Origin: Rhynchopus euleeides
Taxonomy: Eukaryota; Euglenozoa; Diplonemea; Diplonemida; Diplonemidae
Length of the DNA: 64,000 nt
NCBI GenBank assembly: GCA_963210315.1
Contig: OY723251.1
Location: 496,001-560,000, forward strand
Direction of reading: 5' to 3'
The notes under the pieces were generated by a model, which saw only the letters and a program-made list of their open reading frames with translations, was not told the origin of the DNA and did no database searches. Shown piece by piece: positions 42,348 through 54,712 of the stretch (its first letter is position 1; each line of letters starts with the position of its first letter). The position numbers and the translations under genes are program-made.

Positions 42348-44327
42348 CTACCCCACTGGGCCGCACATGGTGCTCCTACGCCTGTCGGCTGCTGCGGCCC
42401 GCTGCAGGAGACCACAAGCCTGGTTTTCGTAATCAAACCATCCCACAAAAGCACGGCAGTACGGCTCGGGCAAGACCTGTGTGGGCTGTGCCCGCAGCTG
42501 GTGTTTCGCCAAAAGCTCCAGCCGTTTGAAGTCCGGCTCTTCGGGGAGCTTGTCGCGACACAGCGCGAGCTTTGCAAGGCATTCAGAAGACGCACCCACC
42601 TTGAGGTCGTCGAAGGCAGCTTGGTATGTCTTCTGCAGCCCGAAGGCGGTGGAGCTGAACGCGCTGAGGGAGTGCACATTCACACACAGCACGCTGTGAG
42701 GGTCGGACCAATCCCCGTGCGTCTGGAAGGGAACCACATCGACCTGCCTGGGCAGCAGCCCCATCTGAGACGCAGCTTCTCCAAACCCCTCCGTCACCAG
42801 CACGTTCGCCCCGATCACCCCGGACAGGTCGGACAGCCTGTGGGCCAACCTAACGGGTGCACCAGAGTAGGCAATGCCCCACGGCTGTTCCTTATGCAAC
42901 ACAGGGCCACAGGTGGCAGACACTGTCCAGTGATTCGACGACTCAGCCCCGAGAGACCGAGTCATGGTTGCGATGCATCGCACGCAGGAAGCCACCTGGT
43001 CTTTGTGCGGGGTGTTGTCCCCCTCCATCCATAAGCACGTCAGGCTATCCCCTGAAGCAACCCCCACCCCGCCGAGCCGCAGCACCGCCTCCCGCATGTT
43101 GCCGACCACCTCGAGCGCGGTGCCAAACTGGATCAGCGGCACCTTCATCACGAGCAGCAGCACACACCCCCGCGTGCCATCCTGCTCGGAGCTATCCGCA
43201 GCCCCGCCCGCCTTCCCTCCCTTAGGTGACCCGGCAGGCAGGTCGCGGCACCAATCCCCGGGGAGCCGCCACCATTTCTCCCTGGCGGATCTGGAGATGC
43301 GCATGCGGTAGCTGTCGGTTGGATCCGATGCCTTCTGCGGCACCACAGCCCGTTTCGACTTGTTGTAATGCTCGCTGGTTGTCGTGCTCACCTTCACCAG
43401 CCGCCCTGCTGTGGAGGACACGTTTATCATGAACACCGCCTCCAGCGCCAGCCTCGCCTCTGCGTAATTCCCTTCATGCATCAAGCCTATCGCCTCATGG
43501 ATGGTATCCTGCCTCCTGCAGAGGAGATCCGCATACACGCTTGCACGCCACAGGGGGAGGCACGTCACAAACAGGTGGCAGCAGAACAGGCACACATGCA
43601 CAACCTCCTTCCCGGGGACGTGCGTCTGTGGCCCGCGGAGGGCGGGGAGCAGGGTGTCCTGTGGGACAAACCTCACGAAGTCATTCACGCATCCCAGGGT
43701 GATGGTGGAGAAGGCGAGGATGAGGATGAAGAAGGGGAGGGGGCGTGTGCCGCAGGCAGCGGAGAGCTGCCAGAGGGTGGCGTGGGAGAACCACAGGGAG
43801 TAGCGCCAGTGGAGGAGGGCGTCAAGGGCGGTGAGGATGGCTGCGGTGATGGCTATCCAGAGGCGGGTGCTCGCGAGGCTGGGGGCGCAGCGGAGCAGCA
43901 GGGCGAAGATGCCGCAGGTGCAGCAGAGGAGGAGCGCGAGTGCAAAAGGCGCCGCGCAGATGCAGCCGCTGCACTCCTCAGATGTGGCCCGGAAGAGGGA
44001 CACCGCGGCGAAGGAGGATGCCAACGCGATGAGGCAGGCGACAGCGCCGGCTGTCCGGTCCTCAACCCCGGGCAGCCTCTTGAGGTGCTCGGTGCACGTC
44101 TGGTCACCAAACGCGCCGGAGAGAATGGAGGCGAGGGAGGGCGTGGGGGCGGCGATGGAGGCGAAGACGGTGGTGGCACCTTCACGCTCCCCCAGCAGGG
44201 ACTCGCGTGCGATGAGCCCCTCGAAGAGGGAGTAGAATGGGCCGATGTCGTTGAAGACGGTGATGTGCTTCCATTCATCCCGTGGCGAGGGGTGCTCGGG
44301 CCCCGCGAGGGGGTTGCTTTGTTGCAT
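42348..44327 (-). CDS. five-pass membrane protein with degenerate class III cyclase-like domain
   Basis: 659 residues from the ATG at 44327; the frame is open to 44432, but the extra 35 residues are low-complexity Thr/Ser/Pro. Hydrophobic segments lie at about 93-113, 123-146, 155-172, 196-213 and 243-262. A TPR-like helix pair follows at 276-300 (IHEAIGLMHEGNYAEARLAL). Residues 384-520 follow the order of class III adenylate/guanylate cyclase homology domains: hydrophobic strand, LRLGGVGVASGDSLTCLW, then GAPVRLAHRLSDL, then ANVLVTEGF. The first metal-binding Asp position reads Lys (VMKV, K395). The Asp of the GD motif (D427) is present. The usual Asn of GxxVNxAxRL is Arg (R493) and the Arg (R497) is kept. 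I infer an inactive or regulatory cyclase fold. The last about 70 residues are helical. It is the last of the minus-strand genes. Confidence 0.85.
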   Translation of the reverse strand: MQQSNPLAGPEHPSPRDEWKHITVFNDIGPFYSLFEGLIARESLLGEREGATTVFASIAAPTPSLASILSGAFGDQTCTEHLKRLPGVEDRTAGAVACLIALASSFAAVSLFRATSEECSGCICAAPFALALLLCCTCGIFALLLRCAPSLASTRLWIAITAAILTALDALLHWRYSLWFSHATLWQLSAACGTRPLPFFILILAFSTITLGCVNDFVRFVPQDTLLPALRGPQTHVPGKEVVHVCLFCCHLFVTCLPLWRASVYADLLCRRQDTIHEAIGLMHEGNYAEARLALEAVFMINVSSTAGRLVKVSTTTSEHYNKSKRAVVPQKASDPTDSYRMRISRSAREKWWRLPGDWCRDLPAGSPKGGKAGGAADSSEQDGTRGCVLLLVMKVPLIQFGTALEVVGNMREAVLRLGGVGVASGDSLTCLWMEGDNTPHKDQVASCVRCIATMTRSLGAESSNHWTVSATCGPVLHKEQPWGIAYSGAPVRLAHRLSDLSGVIGANVLVTEGFGEAASQMGLLPRQVDVVPFQTHGDWSDPHSVLCVNVHSLSAFSSTAFGLQKTYQAAFDDLKVGASSECLAKLALCRDKLPEEPDFKRLELLAKHQLRAQPTQVLPEPYCRAFVGWFDYENQACGLLQRAAAADRRRSTMCGPVG

Positions 44328-47300
44328 GGCGGTGGAGGTGGGTGGAGTTGAAGTTGAAGTAGAAGGGAGGCCTTCACTCGCTACGGCGGTGGTGGTGGTG
44401 CAGGCGTTGGTTGGGAATTGGTATTTCAACAAAAGGATGAAAGGCTAGAAGGGTAGAAGAAAGGGGGAGAGGGGAGGCGGTGGTGGTGGTGGTGAAGAGC
44501 TTCTCCAAAAGCGAGAGTGTGTCACGGCGGTGCGGGCATCACAGCTGGCTGGGTGCGGTATCATGCCATCTTCGCTCAGCGGCAGGTTGTCTGGCAGTTG
44601 CAGCAGAGGGTCGGGGATGACTCGAGGAACCAGGGCAATCTGGTGCTCGGCTAAACTCCCATCACCCGCAAAAAAAGTCGAAGGATGTGCGTGTAGGTAG
44701 GCGGAGGAGGAGTCTTATGTCTGTGTGTACTGCCAGGGCGAGCGGCGTGTATCCTCCTGTAAGGGGTAATAGTGGTGGTGGTTGCGAGTTGAAAACGTAA
44801 CAAGAGAGTAACAACATATAATCCTGCTTTCAAAGGGGGGGGCGGGGGAGCTGGGTTGTGGGAATGGCAATCTCTCCACGCGCCTCGGATGCGACACGAT
44901 GCGCCCGTGCATACGAGGCACATACCCAAAGCCCTAGCATACACACAGCACACAACGCACAGCACACCGAACCCCTTTCACCTTGCACTTCCACACAAGA
45001 ATACGTCAATATGCTGGAAAGAAATGAAGCGATGCGGCCAGTTTGGATAATAAAAGAAGAACTGCTGACGGCAACAATAAACCACAGCAAGGTTGTGGTT
45101 GGTGGGGAGAGGATGGCGATGTGGGACCGACCCCTTCCCTTCACCCAAGGCGGGGCGGGGGGGACGAAGGTAGGCGATGGGTATTATCGGAGAAAGGGGA
45201 TTATCACCCCCTGTGTCACACACTGTGCCGGTGTGACATCCTATTGTTGTCGTGCGGCTCACTCTCTTCTGCACTTTCGAGAGAGAGAGAGAGAGAGAGA
45301 AGCATCAATTATCGTAAAACAAGAAGGCACCCTGTGTGTTGGTGTGGCGCAGGGTGGGGGGGGGCAGGGGCCGGAGATGGGCACACGGCCCAGGCGTCGC
45401 TCGCAGTTCTGCGCAACGGCACATAATTGGAAGCCAATCGGTCACCACAGCGGACCGATCGGCACATCACCACACTGAAGGGTGGCTGTGATGAATGCGT
45501 GCAATCAACCTGAGAGGGGGCCCAAGAAGGAAGTCTGTCGGTTGCACGTGACCCATTTGAATCTGCACGGGGCATGGCCATTTTGAAGAGGGGTGGTAAG
45601 AAAAAAAATGGGGAAATCTGTGATCCTCCCATGCAGGGTCGTGAAAATGGTAACAAAAGAGAAGAAGTGGCAACACGAAAACCAACAACTGCGGGAAATT
45701 GTTGGAAAGCAGATCCCCTCCAGTCAATGATGAAGTGGTGTGAGTGGGAGGGGGGTCGCAAGATCCAGCAGAAAAAGAAAAACAGGCAAAATGGATTTGC
45801 CTCACAACCAACGTAATATACTTGGAGGCCTCCGCCAACCGGCAGCCTTCGGCAAAGCTTCGGTGTTTTATTTCGAACAAATTTTTTCCTCGGAGAAATT
45901 CCGCCAGAACTGCACTTTTCGGCACCGCTTCGCAAAAGACCTCCAAAAAATGGAACACTATCGACACATGTCACTCAACACGGGGGAATGGGGAGGGGAG
46001 AGGTTGTGGTGAAACGCACACACCTCGACCTGTGATGAGGTGAGATGTGGCTCTGCAATTACGGCACTACGCGTGCCGTAAACTCGAATGACCTGCTTTC
46101 TCCGTGTTCCATTTCCTCCTTCATTGCATGAGGCTACAATAGAAAAACAAAAAAAATGCAGATCGGTGGACTCCGCCATCACGGTGGATGAAAACACCAC
46201 CGCCTGCACATGCCATGTGAAGAACAAGGCGTTGGTTGTGCGCCAAACCCCGGAAAGCAAGAAGGAACTGGCATGATACGACAAACGACAAGACAGCTCT
46301 CGTGGCATCATTTTGGTTCCCCAGGTGACGACAATATTACAAGGTCACAACTGCTGTTGAGCCCTGCGCCGTGACAGTCACCTGTCTTCAGTGCACGTGG
46401 CGTTGATCGCACAAAGGGGAAAGGCGCGGTGGGTTCCCTTTTGGCAATCTGCTCAAAAGGAGGCCTTTTTTTGTCGAAAAGAAACTGCATCCAAAAAAGA
46501 ATGAAAAGATAACTACATCATGTCACGTGGCGGGGCAGGGGGGGGAAGGGGGGAATGCACTCGATACCACTGACTGGCCACTCCACTGCATTCCACACAC
46601 CTACGAAAATGGAACAACGGACACATGCTACTACAATAGAGCATGAATGAGGTTGTGCTGAATCATTCCACTAATTGCATAACCCCTCCCTGCGCTTCCA
46701 GGCAAGGGGTGAGATGTGCATATGCGTGAAGAGAGAGTTATGTTGAAGGTTGAGGGTTTGCGTGCGCCGGGTCATTCCCGTGGCGTCTCTATGAGGGCTG
46801 TGGAAAGATTCGCGTGTGTCGCTACACAGCGGTTCACACCGGGCTCTTCCGGAATTCCCTCCAGTCACGATGACAGCAGGACAATTCAGAATATATCCAG
46901 CAGAAACAGGCAGCTTCAACACCTTCGCGTAGCGCGTTGGTTTTACTTTGGAGCATGTATGGACTGGCGTGCCAGCCAACAATTCGCATGGGTGGCGTGC
47001 GCCCTGTTTCTTTTTGGCAACACCACTCGGCGAAGCTGCTGAACAGAGCGGAAAGAAAGAAGCCTGCGGCGTATGAAACTTTGTTCGAGAGTGCATGCAT
47101 GTGCGCGGGTGATCTCGTCACATGGGTTTTCACGCTGTCACCATCATACGAAGGAAAGGCGCAGAGAAACGCTTGATTTTTTTTGCAGGCCGTCGCTGCG
47201 TGAGGTAAAACGCAATCCTTGCGCTGTAACCCCTCTAGGGTGCCACATCCATACCACGTGCCGTGTGTGAATGATTGCTCTGACACACACACCACCACCG

Positions 47301-50300
47301 CCAGGTTCTCTCCACAACGCTTCGCTACTGCGCTAAAGAGAGGGGGAGAGATAGATGGAGAGAGGGAGAAAACCTCACCACACTAAGGGAGGCCTGCCCG
47401 TTGGCATGAGGCTCTGGATAGTGCCTCAAGGGAACAGCACACCAGCGGCAAGCTGCCAGATCACTTGAGAGAAAGAGTGTCAATCAGACGGGGGAAGAGG
47501 GGTCACTTTAGGAGGCGGTATGAATCAGAGGGCAACAATGGATGGGGTGAGGAGGGAAGTTGTCTGCAGTAGAACTGTCGATACGCACGGGGGACCCGTG
47601 AGGAAACCGCCACCGAAGCCGGACTGCTGAAATGGTGGTGAGTGTCCTCAGAGGTTCCCTTCCAACCTTGCTGGCAGCACTGCTAGCAAGTGGTAAAACA
47701 CACAAAAATGGTAAGAGAGGGCAGCCTGCCCACCCAAAGTCAGTCTCCTCACCCGCGATACTTCCTCAGATCTAGCCTCCTAGTGACTCCCCAAGACGCA
47801 CCAAAGGTGCTTCAACTAGTTGACTAACAAGGAGGGAGGGAGAGAGAAGAGAACTCGTTTTGTAATGTGTTTGTTGCGTCAGGTGTGATGTATGTGACGC
47901 GCAAAACAAGTTCTCTTCGCAGCGCTACGCTGTTGCGCCCAAGAGAGAGAGAGAGAGAGAGAGTTGGTGAGAGGAATTTCACCATATTTCAGATCTCTCT
48001 CGAACAAAAGAATACACTTCACCTCGAATCTCTTATTTCCCGTACAGCTTGCTCGGGGGTTTGGATTCGTGTCGGTAGGCATGATCAAATCAGGATCAGG
48101 AAAGCGGTGATCTTCACTCCAGGATTCCATGATGGAAAGTTCGCGAATGGAAAAGGGCAGGGAGGGGGAGGGGGGTTGATTGTCCAGAGTGACACCAACA
48201 TTTTTAATTTTTTTTGGCACCTATATCAGGGTATAAGATAGACTTTTTTTCTGGCGCCGTTTTCCGGTTTTTCTGGTTTTGAAAATTTTTCGCGCGCGCC
48301 TTCGGCGCGCGCGACCCGCGCAAACCCTCCCAGAATCTGAGAGGGCCCGGTGCCTGCGCGCGTCCTGTCGTACTGAGGCTGCTTGGTGGGGCAGGCGCAG
48401 CAGCTGCTTTGAAAGTTTGGACTCTCGGCCAAAAAACCGGTCTGGTGCAATTTTTATTATCGAGGGTCAACTCCAGCTTGTTGATGTTTCGGATCTCTCT
48501 ATCCTCAACATCCTTTACCACACACGTAAGGTTGTTCCAACATATTGATAGACATCTTTCGGTATGCACATCCATCAAGATGATACATATATGCATTGGT
48601 ATGCACCTGATACCTCATCTGCGATGGGACATATCGAGAAGCCAGGCGGTCCGTGGATTGTCATTAGTTGCCGCCTGGCTCGATCGATATTGAGGACATA
48701 CAGGTGGCCCATAGAGAAGACTTGTCATCCCTTCGCTGCTCTCTATGGGCGACCTGATCCCATCGCAGTCTCGCTCATACAAGGGAGTAGCGCAGTAGTC
48801 ATCAGGTGTTGTCAGGGTCGGGATCTGGCCTTGAGACATCCGATCTCCAGCAGACGTAGTCGGCGGTTGTAGTCCAGACCCGTTTGTCTCAACACAGGAT
48901 GCAGGAGTAGTAGATACCATCCTGCGCTGTGATATCGCACCGATCGCGTGGGTCACATTGTCGGTCTGCGCAGGCTGAGCAGGCTTAGCGGACAGTTGGG
49001 ACAGCTGATGAACTCTGTGGTGGCGAAGCGGTTGGTCCACGATCGTTCATCGGGCATGTGGGAGGATATGGGTATCATCGATCTGGATCCAGTCTAGTGT
49101 ATTAGCGCCGGTTTTACTATCTCCGAGAAGTTCACTGTCGTCGGTCAGCTGGGGAGTAGTATTTTCCGCGCATCGATATGCAGGATAGAGTCGTCGTCTG
49201 GACGGGCTCGTCGACATTCGACGTAAACAGGGATTATGTTAGTCTGACGGTCATACCACGTAGGGTCGATCTGAGAGGTCCGTTCGCCCAGGTGACCGCG
49301 TGATTCATACACCGTTGTCCAGGTCCCGCGCAGTCGCCTCAGAGAGCAGGAAGCCTCCACCGTGGACGAACTGTCAATCGCAGACAACTTCGCCACTTCG
49401 CGCCAGGTATGGGTGCGATGTTTTCATCAGCTTCTGATCCTCATGATGTAGTGGCGGTAATTCGTATTGTATCGCTACTCGGCTTCTTGCGCCTGGGCCT
49501 TCGCAGACAGCAGGGCGCGTGCGGATGGCGGAGTTCACACCGGACGCAGGGTTGACGAAGGCCACCCTGGAGGCATCTCCAATGATTTTCACTTCATAGC
49601 CTATGCAGGCCTGCATGAGACAGCGGATCGTGTGGGTTGACATGGTACGCTTCACGCCTCTCATATCGGCGTTGCGGAGCGCACATCGGTGAATACATTC
49701 GTCACATCACCCAGCTTTGTATCAGGGGCCACGACGCGGGCAGAATCGGCGTGAACGCAGGCATCAGCAGCTGTTTTGCGAGGTCCCTCTTAAGCTGAAT
49801 GTGTTTGACACGGTGACGAAGGGGTCAACACACGTAGGTCCGTTTCGAGTCCTTCGAGACAAGGCCCCCGGGTGCTGCGATGCGGAGTATCTGCTCGTCT
49901 GTTGTCTATCCTCATCACCTCCGTGCATCTGAGGGCTCCTTGCAGAAGTTCGGTATACAGCGGATCCAAATTGCTGCGCAGTGGCTTGGTGTCGAGCATG
50001 TCGCTAGGCCTGCCATGCCTCTCCCGGCGGGTGCTTCCTTACTCATGCGCCGGGTTGACCTGTTCGCTGTCGTCCGCAGCTTCGGGCTTGTCGTGGCCGA
50101 GAGTGCACTGCTGGTCGCCGCTGCCCCATTGTGGTGGGAGTATCTAGTGCAGCGGGTGCACTGGCTCAAACCATCAGCGCGAGGATCCGATGTTATACAC
50201 ACAACTGGGGGGGGGGGGGGGGCGTCCATCTCCATGCCCGATCGGGATGAGACATTTGCCGGTATGAGGAAGAGGACCCGGTTGTGCGCATGAAACAGGT

Positions 50301-52410
50301 ATACTCATGCTTGATTGCCCGGAGAGTTGCTTCGAGGTCGCTGTAGGGACGAGAACATACCTGCCGGGAAATGAGGACGGCACTTCCGCGTATCGGGTAC
50401 TATCAAAAGGAGGGCGTCGTCTCCGTACTAGATACTCATAATACGGATATCGCGTCCATGCCTAGGAAGCTATCGTAAGAGAGGGGCGTCACATTCATGT
50501 CCCTGGTGTTCTCAATAGGACTTCACGTCCGCACCTCGGGCGCTCATATTGCAAAGGATGGACGTCACCTCCGTGTCGTGGGCGCGGTCACAAAAAGGAT
50601 GGCTTCACCTCCGCGTTCCCGGACGGAGGTCGCCTCCTTGTCTCGGCATCAGAGCAGAAGGAGTCGTCACCGATGGAGGTCACGCATGTCTGGTGCGTGG
50701 TTACGATGTATCTGTGCAACTGCGATACCTAGGCTGCTATTCCTCAGGGTCGAAGATCATGCACAAGGATGCGTCGATAGTTGCTTTAGGGAGCTGATCT
50801 GGCCGTGGACAGCTTCCGGTCCTGGGCTGCACACGAGGTAGGTGTTGAGGGTCTCCGTGATTTGAGATCCCTTTGTTTGTTGATACGCGGCCTGCTCGAC
50901 GGGTGTGGTTCCTCACGGTATTCTGGTGTCGAGGGGCGTTGCTTTGTGTGCCAGCTCCACATCTGTCGCCTCTGACGCGGGGCAGCAAACCCACCTACTT
51001 CGGATCGTCAGCATCCGCAGCGCGCTATGCGCTGCGCCATACGTCGAGGAATGAGCCTCATTGGACCGATCGCTGTCTTTCCCGCCTCGTCTTGTGTGTC
51101 GAGCAGGAACGTTTGATCAGTCTACCGTTATCCGTCATCGGCGTACTCCAAGGCGCATCCCAGCAGCTTGATATGCGGCATCACGAATCCTCTGCCAGTA
51201 CCAACTCCCCGTCCTTCTTCAGGTGTGAGGGTGCACATCGAAGTGCGTCGGAGTGAACCTCACGCTCAGCTGGGCATCGAGGCGAGCATCGCCACCCTGT
51301 CTCTTCGACGGCCCTGCCGTCCCAGAGAATCGCCTCTCGTTGGATCTCCGCAGCCTGCGCGCGGTGCTCTGCACGTCCATACGTCGCGGGTATCTTTCGT
51401 GGCGGAGACGCTTCGTGCAACTTCCCTGTCAGGCCTGGGGTTGTTCGACATCCTCGTTCGCCTGGCCGCGAAGGGTTTCTATCTCGGGGTTTACGGTCCT
51501 CGTCTAAGAGTTCAGATACAACGGGAGGTTACTGACGCCATGACAGGTCACGCGCCACCGCAGAGCGGCCTTGTGCGAACCCTGGGGTCGGCGTGGATGA
51601 GGGCACAGTTGAGCATCCGGCCGCAGCCGAGGGACCACAAAGGGAGGGGGCAATCCCTGCGGATGAAGACGTCGTGAGAGGTCGTGGGAGGTCGTCCGAC
51701 AGCCGTGCAGAGGTCGGCGCCACCGCGGGTGGCCACGCATCTGCGAGATCGGCGGCTAAGCGGCGATCGAGAGGGGGTCGAAGGCGTTCTCCTGTAGGGA
51801 TGAGTTTTCCTCCCTACATGTCAGCACCTCAGCATCTTTGGGGTTGCGAGGCGTCTGTTGCGTTTGACCTGTCATTCCTTAGTACACGCATGATGTGGCA
51901 TCCCGTATCCCTTGCGGCGTTCAATCACCATATCGGAGGTGCATCGGCGGGAGTCGTAGACGCCTTTGGCAGCAATTGAGGTGTCGTTAAGAACAGAGGG
52001 GTCGCTGCCGGGAACAGCGCGCCGGTGATGCCCGGATTTACCCTGGCATGATGGTTCCTTTTCGGTCCCCAGAGATGCAGCCACGGGAGGGACACGGCGT
52101 GGATCTTCGTCAAGCAGCGCAGACTTCACTGAGCGCCTGCCCGTGATCGCTACTGTCTCAACACGGGGATAGTCTAGGTCAGCACGTGTCTGAAGCCACA
52201 GGCTCATGACGTCTTGGCACAGCCCTATTACTGGTCAGCTGATAGGCGCTTGACGAGAGCTTGCTAAAGGCTCCTATCTCACTTGCAGGGTGTGACGGGC
52301 ATACTGACCGAGCCGATCGGGGGAAAAATTCATACATGTGACAGGCTGAGGGCGCGGTGGTTCGGGTTTCTCGACGTGGGTGTCGAAGAGACATCAGCGG
52401 TACTGCTAGG
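44328..52410. other. intergenic, two compositional halves, no gene assigned
   Basis: 44.4-48.4 kb resembles other gaps: GA microsatellites (45283-45300, 47947-47962), a 60-bp repeat at 45995-46055 shared with 4225-4290 (GAGAGGTTGTGGTGA...), and an S1 piece near 46230. From about 48.5 kb the DNA changes: few poly-G runs and many fragmentary frames with protein-like composition, for example minus 49374-49664 (CIGYEVKIIGDASRVAFVNP) and plus 51168-51677 (LFDILVRLAAKGFYLGVYG). A degenerate tandem of about 44-bp GGCGTCACCTCCG-type units lies at 50480-50690. I cannot name a gene; it may be a decayed element or intron-split genes. Confidence 0.5.
48291..48313. repeat. 10-bp CG hairpin
   Basis: CGCGCGCGCC-TTC-GGCGCGCGCG is a perfect stem of alternating C/G just after a T-rich run. 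It could adopt Z-DNA or a cruciform. There is no adjacent gene. Confidence 0.7.
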
Positions 52411-52677
52411 CTCCTCCAGCACGCTGTCAGAGACGTCAAGAGAGATCACCTTCGTAACGATGTCAGTGTGAGCCAGCAGCATCTTGTCGAGGAGCTCAGC
52501 CTGTTGCACAGTGCGGGGGAACCCGTCCAGCACGAACCCACCGCGACAGTCGTCCTTCTTGATTCGGTCGGTGATGATGCCCACGACTAGTCCGCCACTT
52601 TGCATGACAGACTCTGCCTGCTTCCCGACGCCAGACCCCTCCTTCACAGCAGCACGCAGCATGTCATCTGTGGACAG
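52411..52677 (-). pseudogene. isolated adenylate kinase exon or fragment
   Basis: 89 codons match the middle of adenylate kinase (ATP + AMP = 2 ADP): LSTDDMLRAAV (AMP-binding region, with the usual Gly of STGD replaced by Asp), GKQAESVMQSGGLV, then GGFVLDGFPRTVQQAE, the family signature, then ISLDVSDSVLEE. The P-loop part that should come before and the LID and C-terminal parts that should follow are absent from the adjoining frame. The upstream edge is a good 3' splice site (GGGTCTCCCTCAG before CTG). The downstream edge after the second Glu has no GT. It is either one exon of a split gene with unusual introns or a captured gene fragment. The match itself is strong. Confidence 0.8.
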
Positions 52678-52763
52678 CTGAGGGAGACCCAACTCATCAG
52701 AGGTAGTGGGGGAGTCGAAGTGGAGTTGTAGGGGGCGCAGCGGGATGGTATCCAGGGAGAAGG

Positions 52764-53754
52764 CTAGCCGTATCGGATGATGAGCCTGCGGTGCGGTTCC
52801 CCAGACGCCTCCAGCAGGTGGCGGGGGGGGTTGGGGGGTTGGGTAGGTCGTTCTGCGACACAGCACCTGCCATCGACAGCGAGATCGGCGTAGCTCTCCA
52901 GGGTGTACATATCAGGTATGCCCATGTGGCCGGGGTAAGGCGTGCCGAGTGTTGAGTGGACGCAGCCGGTAGCGACAGGTGGACCCGCGGGTTCGGATGC
53001 TGTGAGTGGGGAGCCGGACGCGTCCTTCGCTGTGTGTCTGCCATGGCTCCATTCGACGTCGGGGCCAATGACATACCTGCCGGGCTGCGCTGTCAGATAT
53101 CCGACTGCGCTGGCATCTCCATACCCCGGGCGTCCGAGTACAATGAGGGTATCTTCTCTCTGACCTGTCGTGTATACCAAGAGGGGAGCGCATCTGAAAG
53201 CGGTTTACAGCACGCCTACGCCAGGCGGGCGGTACCCCTGGGTGCCCAACGATTGTGAGGTGGTAGTATTTGTTAACAGCTTCTCATCTGAAGACGCGGG
53301 GCACAGCCGTTGTTCATGGTTCTTGCTCAGGAGACCCCAGATCGCGTACATCCGTACGCAGGTGTGTACTCGATGTCCCATGATAATATCACTTAATGAT
53401 CTGGCCATGTCAGGCGTACTTGGGACATAGGCGGAGGCGGGCGCGGCCTCATCGTACCCTTGGCGCGTGCCTTTATACTCTTGCGTAGTGAGCCTCTGAG
53501 AGCCGTACGGGTACCCACACTGCCTGGGGGTTGCCATCTACATCCGTCGCCCACATGGGCACAAGGCGATGATACTTCCTGCCGCCAATGCTGCCATGAA
53601 AGGGGGTCCCGTCTTCGAATGTTGGACGCCTACACGTAAAGGAAAGTGTCATCTCCGAATACCGAGTAGTCACACACAGTGGGATGCCTCCTCCAAACGC
53701 TGAGCGTTCCCATACGCAAGGAGGGCGTCGCTGACGAATGTCGATCGTTCCCAC
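52764..53754 (-). pseudogene. broken protein-like frames upstream of the kinase fragment
   Basis: Three successive minus frames read like parts of one protein: YHRLVPMWATDVDGNPQAVW, then MARSLSDIIMGHRVHT, then YLTAQPGRYVIGPDVEWSHG. Two frame changes separate them. I see no P-loop (GxxGxGK), so they are not the missing kinase N-terminus. I do not recognise the family. The upper part merges into degenerate repeats. Coding status is doubtful. Confidence 0.25.
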
Positions 53755-53960
53755 TGAAGTGGGGTGACACCACCAGTCGCCGAGCGTTCACATAAGGGGG
53801 CCTCTGAACGCCGAGCGGGCTCTTCAAATCTCCTTGTCGCGGAGAGCAGTATTCGAGGGAAGGCACCACTTCCTTGTGTCGGGAACCAGGATGAGGGCGT
53901 CTCCTCATTGCCTTGGGCATTTGCGCGTCAGGAGGGCGTCACCTCCGTGCCTCGGGAATT
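53690..53960. repeat. degenerate tandem repeat
   Basis: Units with AGGGCGTC(A/G)CC or AGGAGGGCGTCACCTCCGTG and a G/CCGAGCGTTC element recur at 40-60 bp spacing with much drift. The same kind of unit occurs at 50480-50690. Confidence 0.55.
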
Positions 53961-53979
53961 ATGGTATGTGAGGCCGTGC

Positions 53980-54712
53980 CGGGGCCAGTTGCTCCCGTTG
54001 ACGAGCAGAGCCGGGCGCCTGTTGTGGGGCCGGTTGCTCATTAGATGCTGACCAGCAGAGCCGGGCGTCAGTTAAGGGGTCGGTTGCTCACTACATGGTC
54101 ATTGGCAGAGCCGAGCGCCAGTTAAGGGGTCGGTTGCTCACTACACGGGCATTGGCAGAGCCGGGCGCCTGTTTATGGGGCCGGTTGCGCATTGCATGTT
54201 GACCAGCAGAGCCGAGCGCCTGTTTATGGGGTCGGTTGCACACTACACGGTCACTAGCAGAGCCGGGCGCCTGTTTATGGGGCCGGTTGCGCATTTCCTG
54301 TTGACCAGCAGAGCCGAGCGCCTGTTTATGGGGTCGGTTGCACACTACACGGTCATTGGCAGAGCCGGGCGCCTGTTTATGGGGCCGGTTGCGCATTACA
54401 TGTTGACCAGCAGAGCCGAGCGCCTGTTTATGGGGTCGGTTGCTCACTACACGGTCATTGGCAGAGCCGGGTGCCTGTTTATGGGGCCGGTTGCGCATTA
54501 CATGTTGACCAGCAGAGCCGAGCGCCTGTTTATGGGGTCGGTTGCACACTACACGGTCATTAGCAGAGCCGGGCGCCTGTTTATGGGGCCGGTTGCGCAT
54601 TTCCTGTTGACCAGCAGAGCCGAGCGCCTGTTTATGGGGTCGGTTGCTCACTACACGGTCATTGGCAGAGCCGGGCGCCTGTTTATGGGGCCGGTTGCTC
54701 ATCACACAGTCA
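53980..54712 (+). repeat. 51-bp satellite, about 14 units in an A-B dimer pattern
   Basis: Units such as GAGCGCCTGTTTATGGGG plus CGGTTGCACACTACACGGTC alternate with a variant having GGGCGCCTGTTTATGGGGCC and GCGCATTACATGTTGACCAG. The repeat is a 51-bp monomer in a 102-bp dimer. The first units near 53980 are the most diverged. Both strands are open because 51 is divisible by 3; I do not regard either as a gene. Confidence 0.93.
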
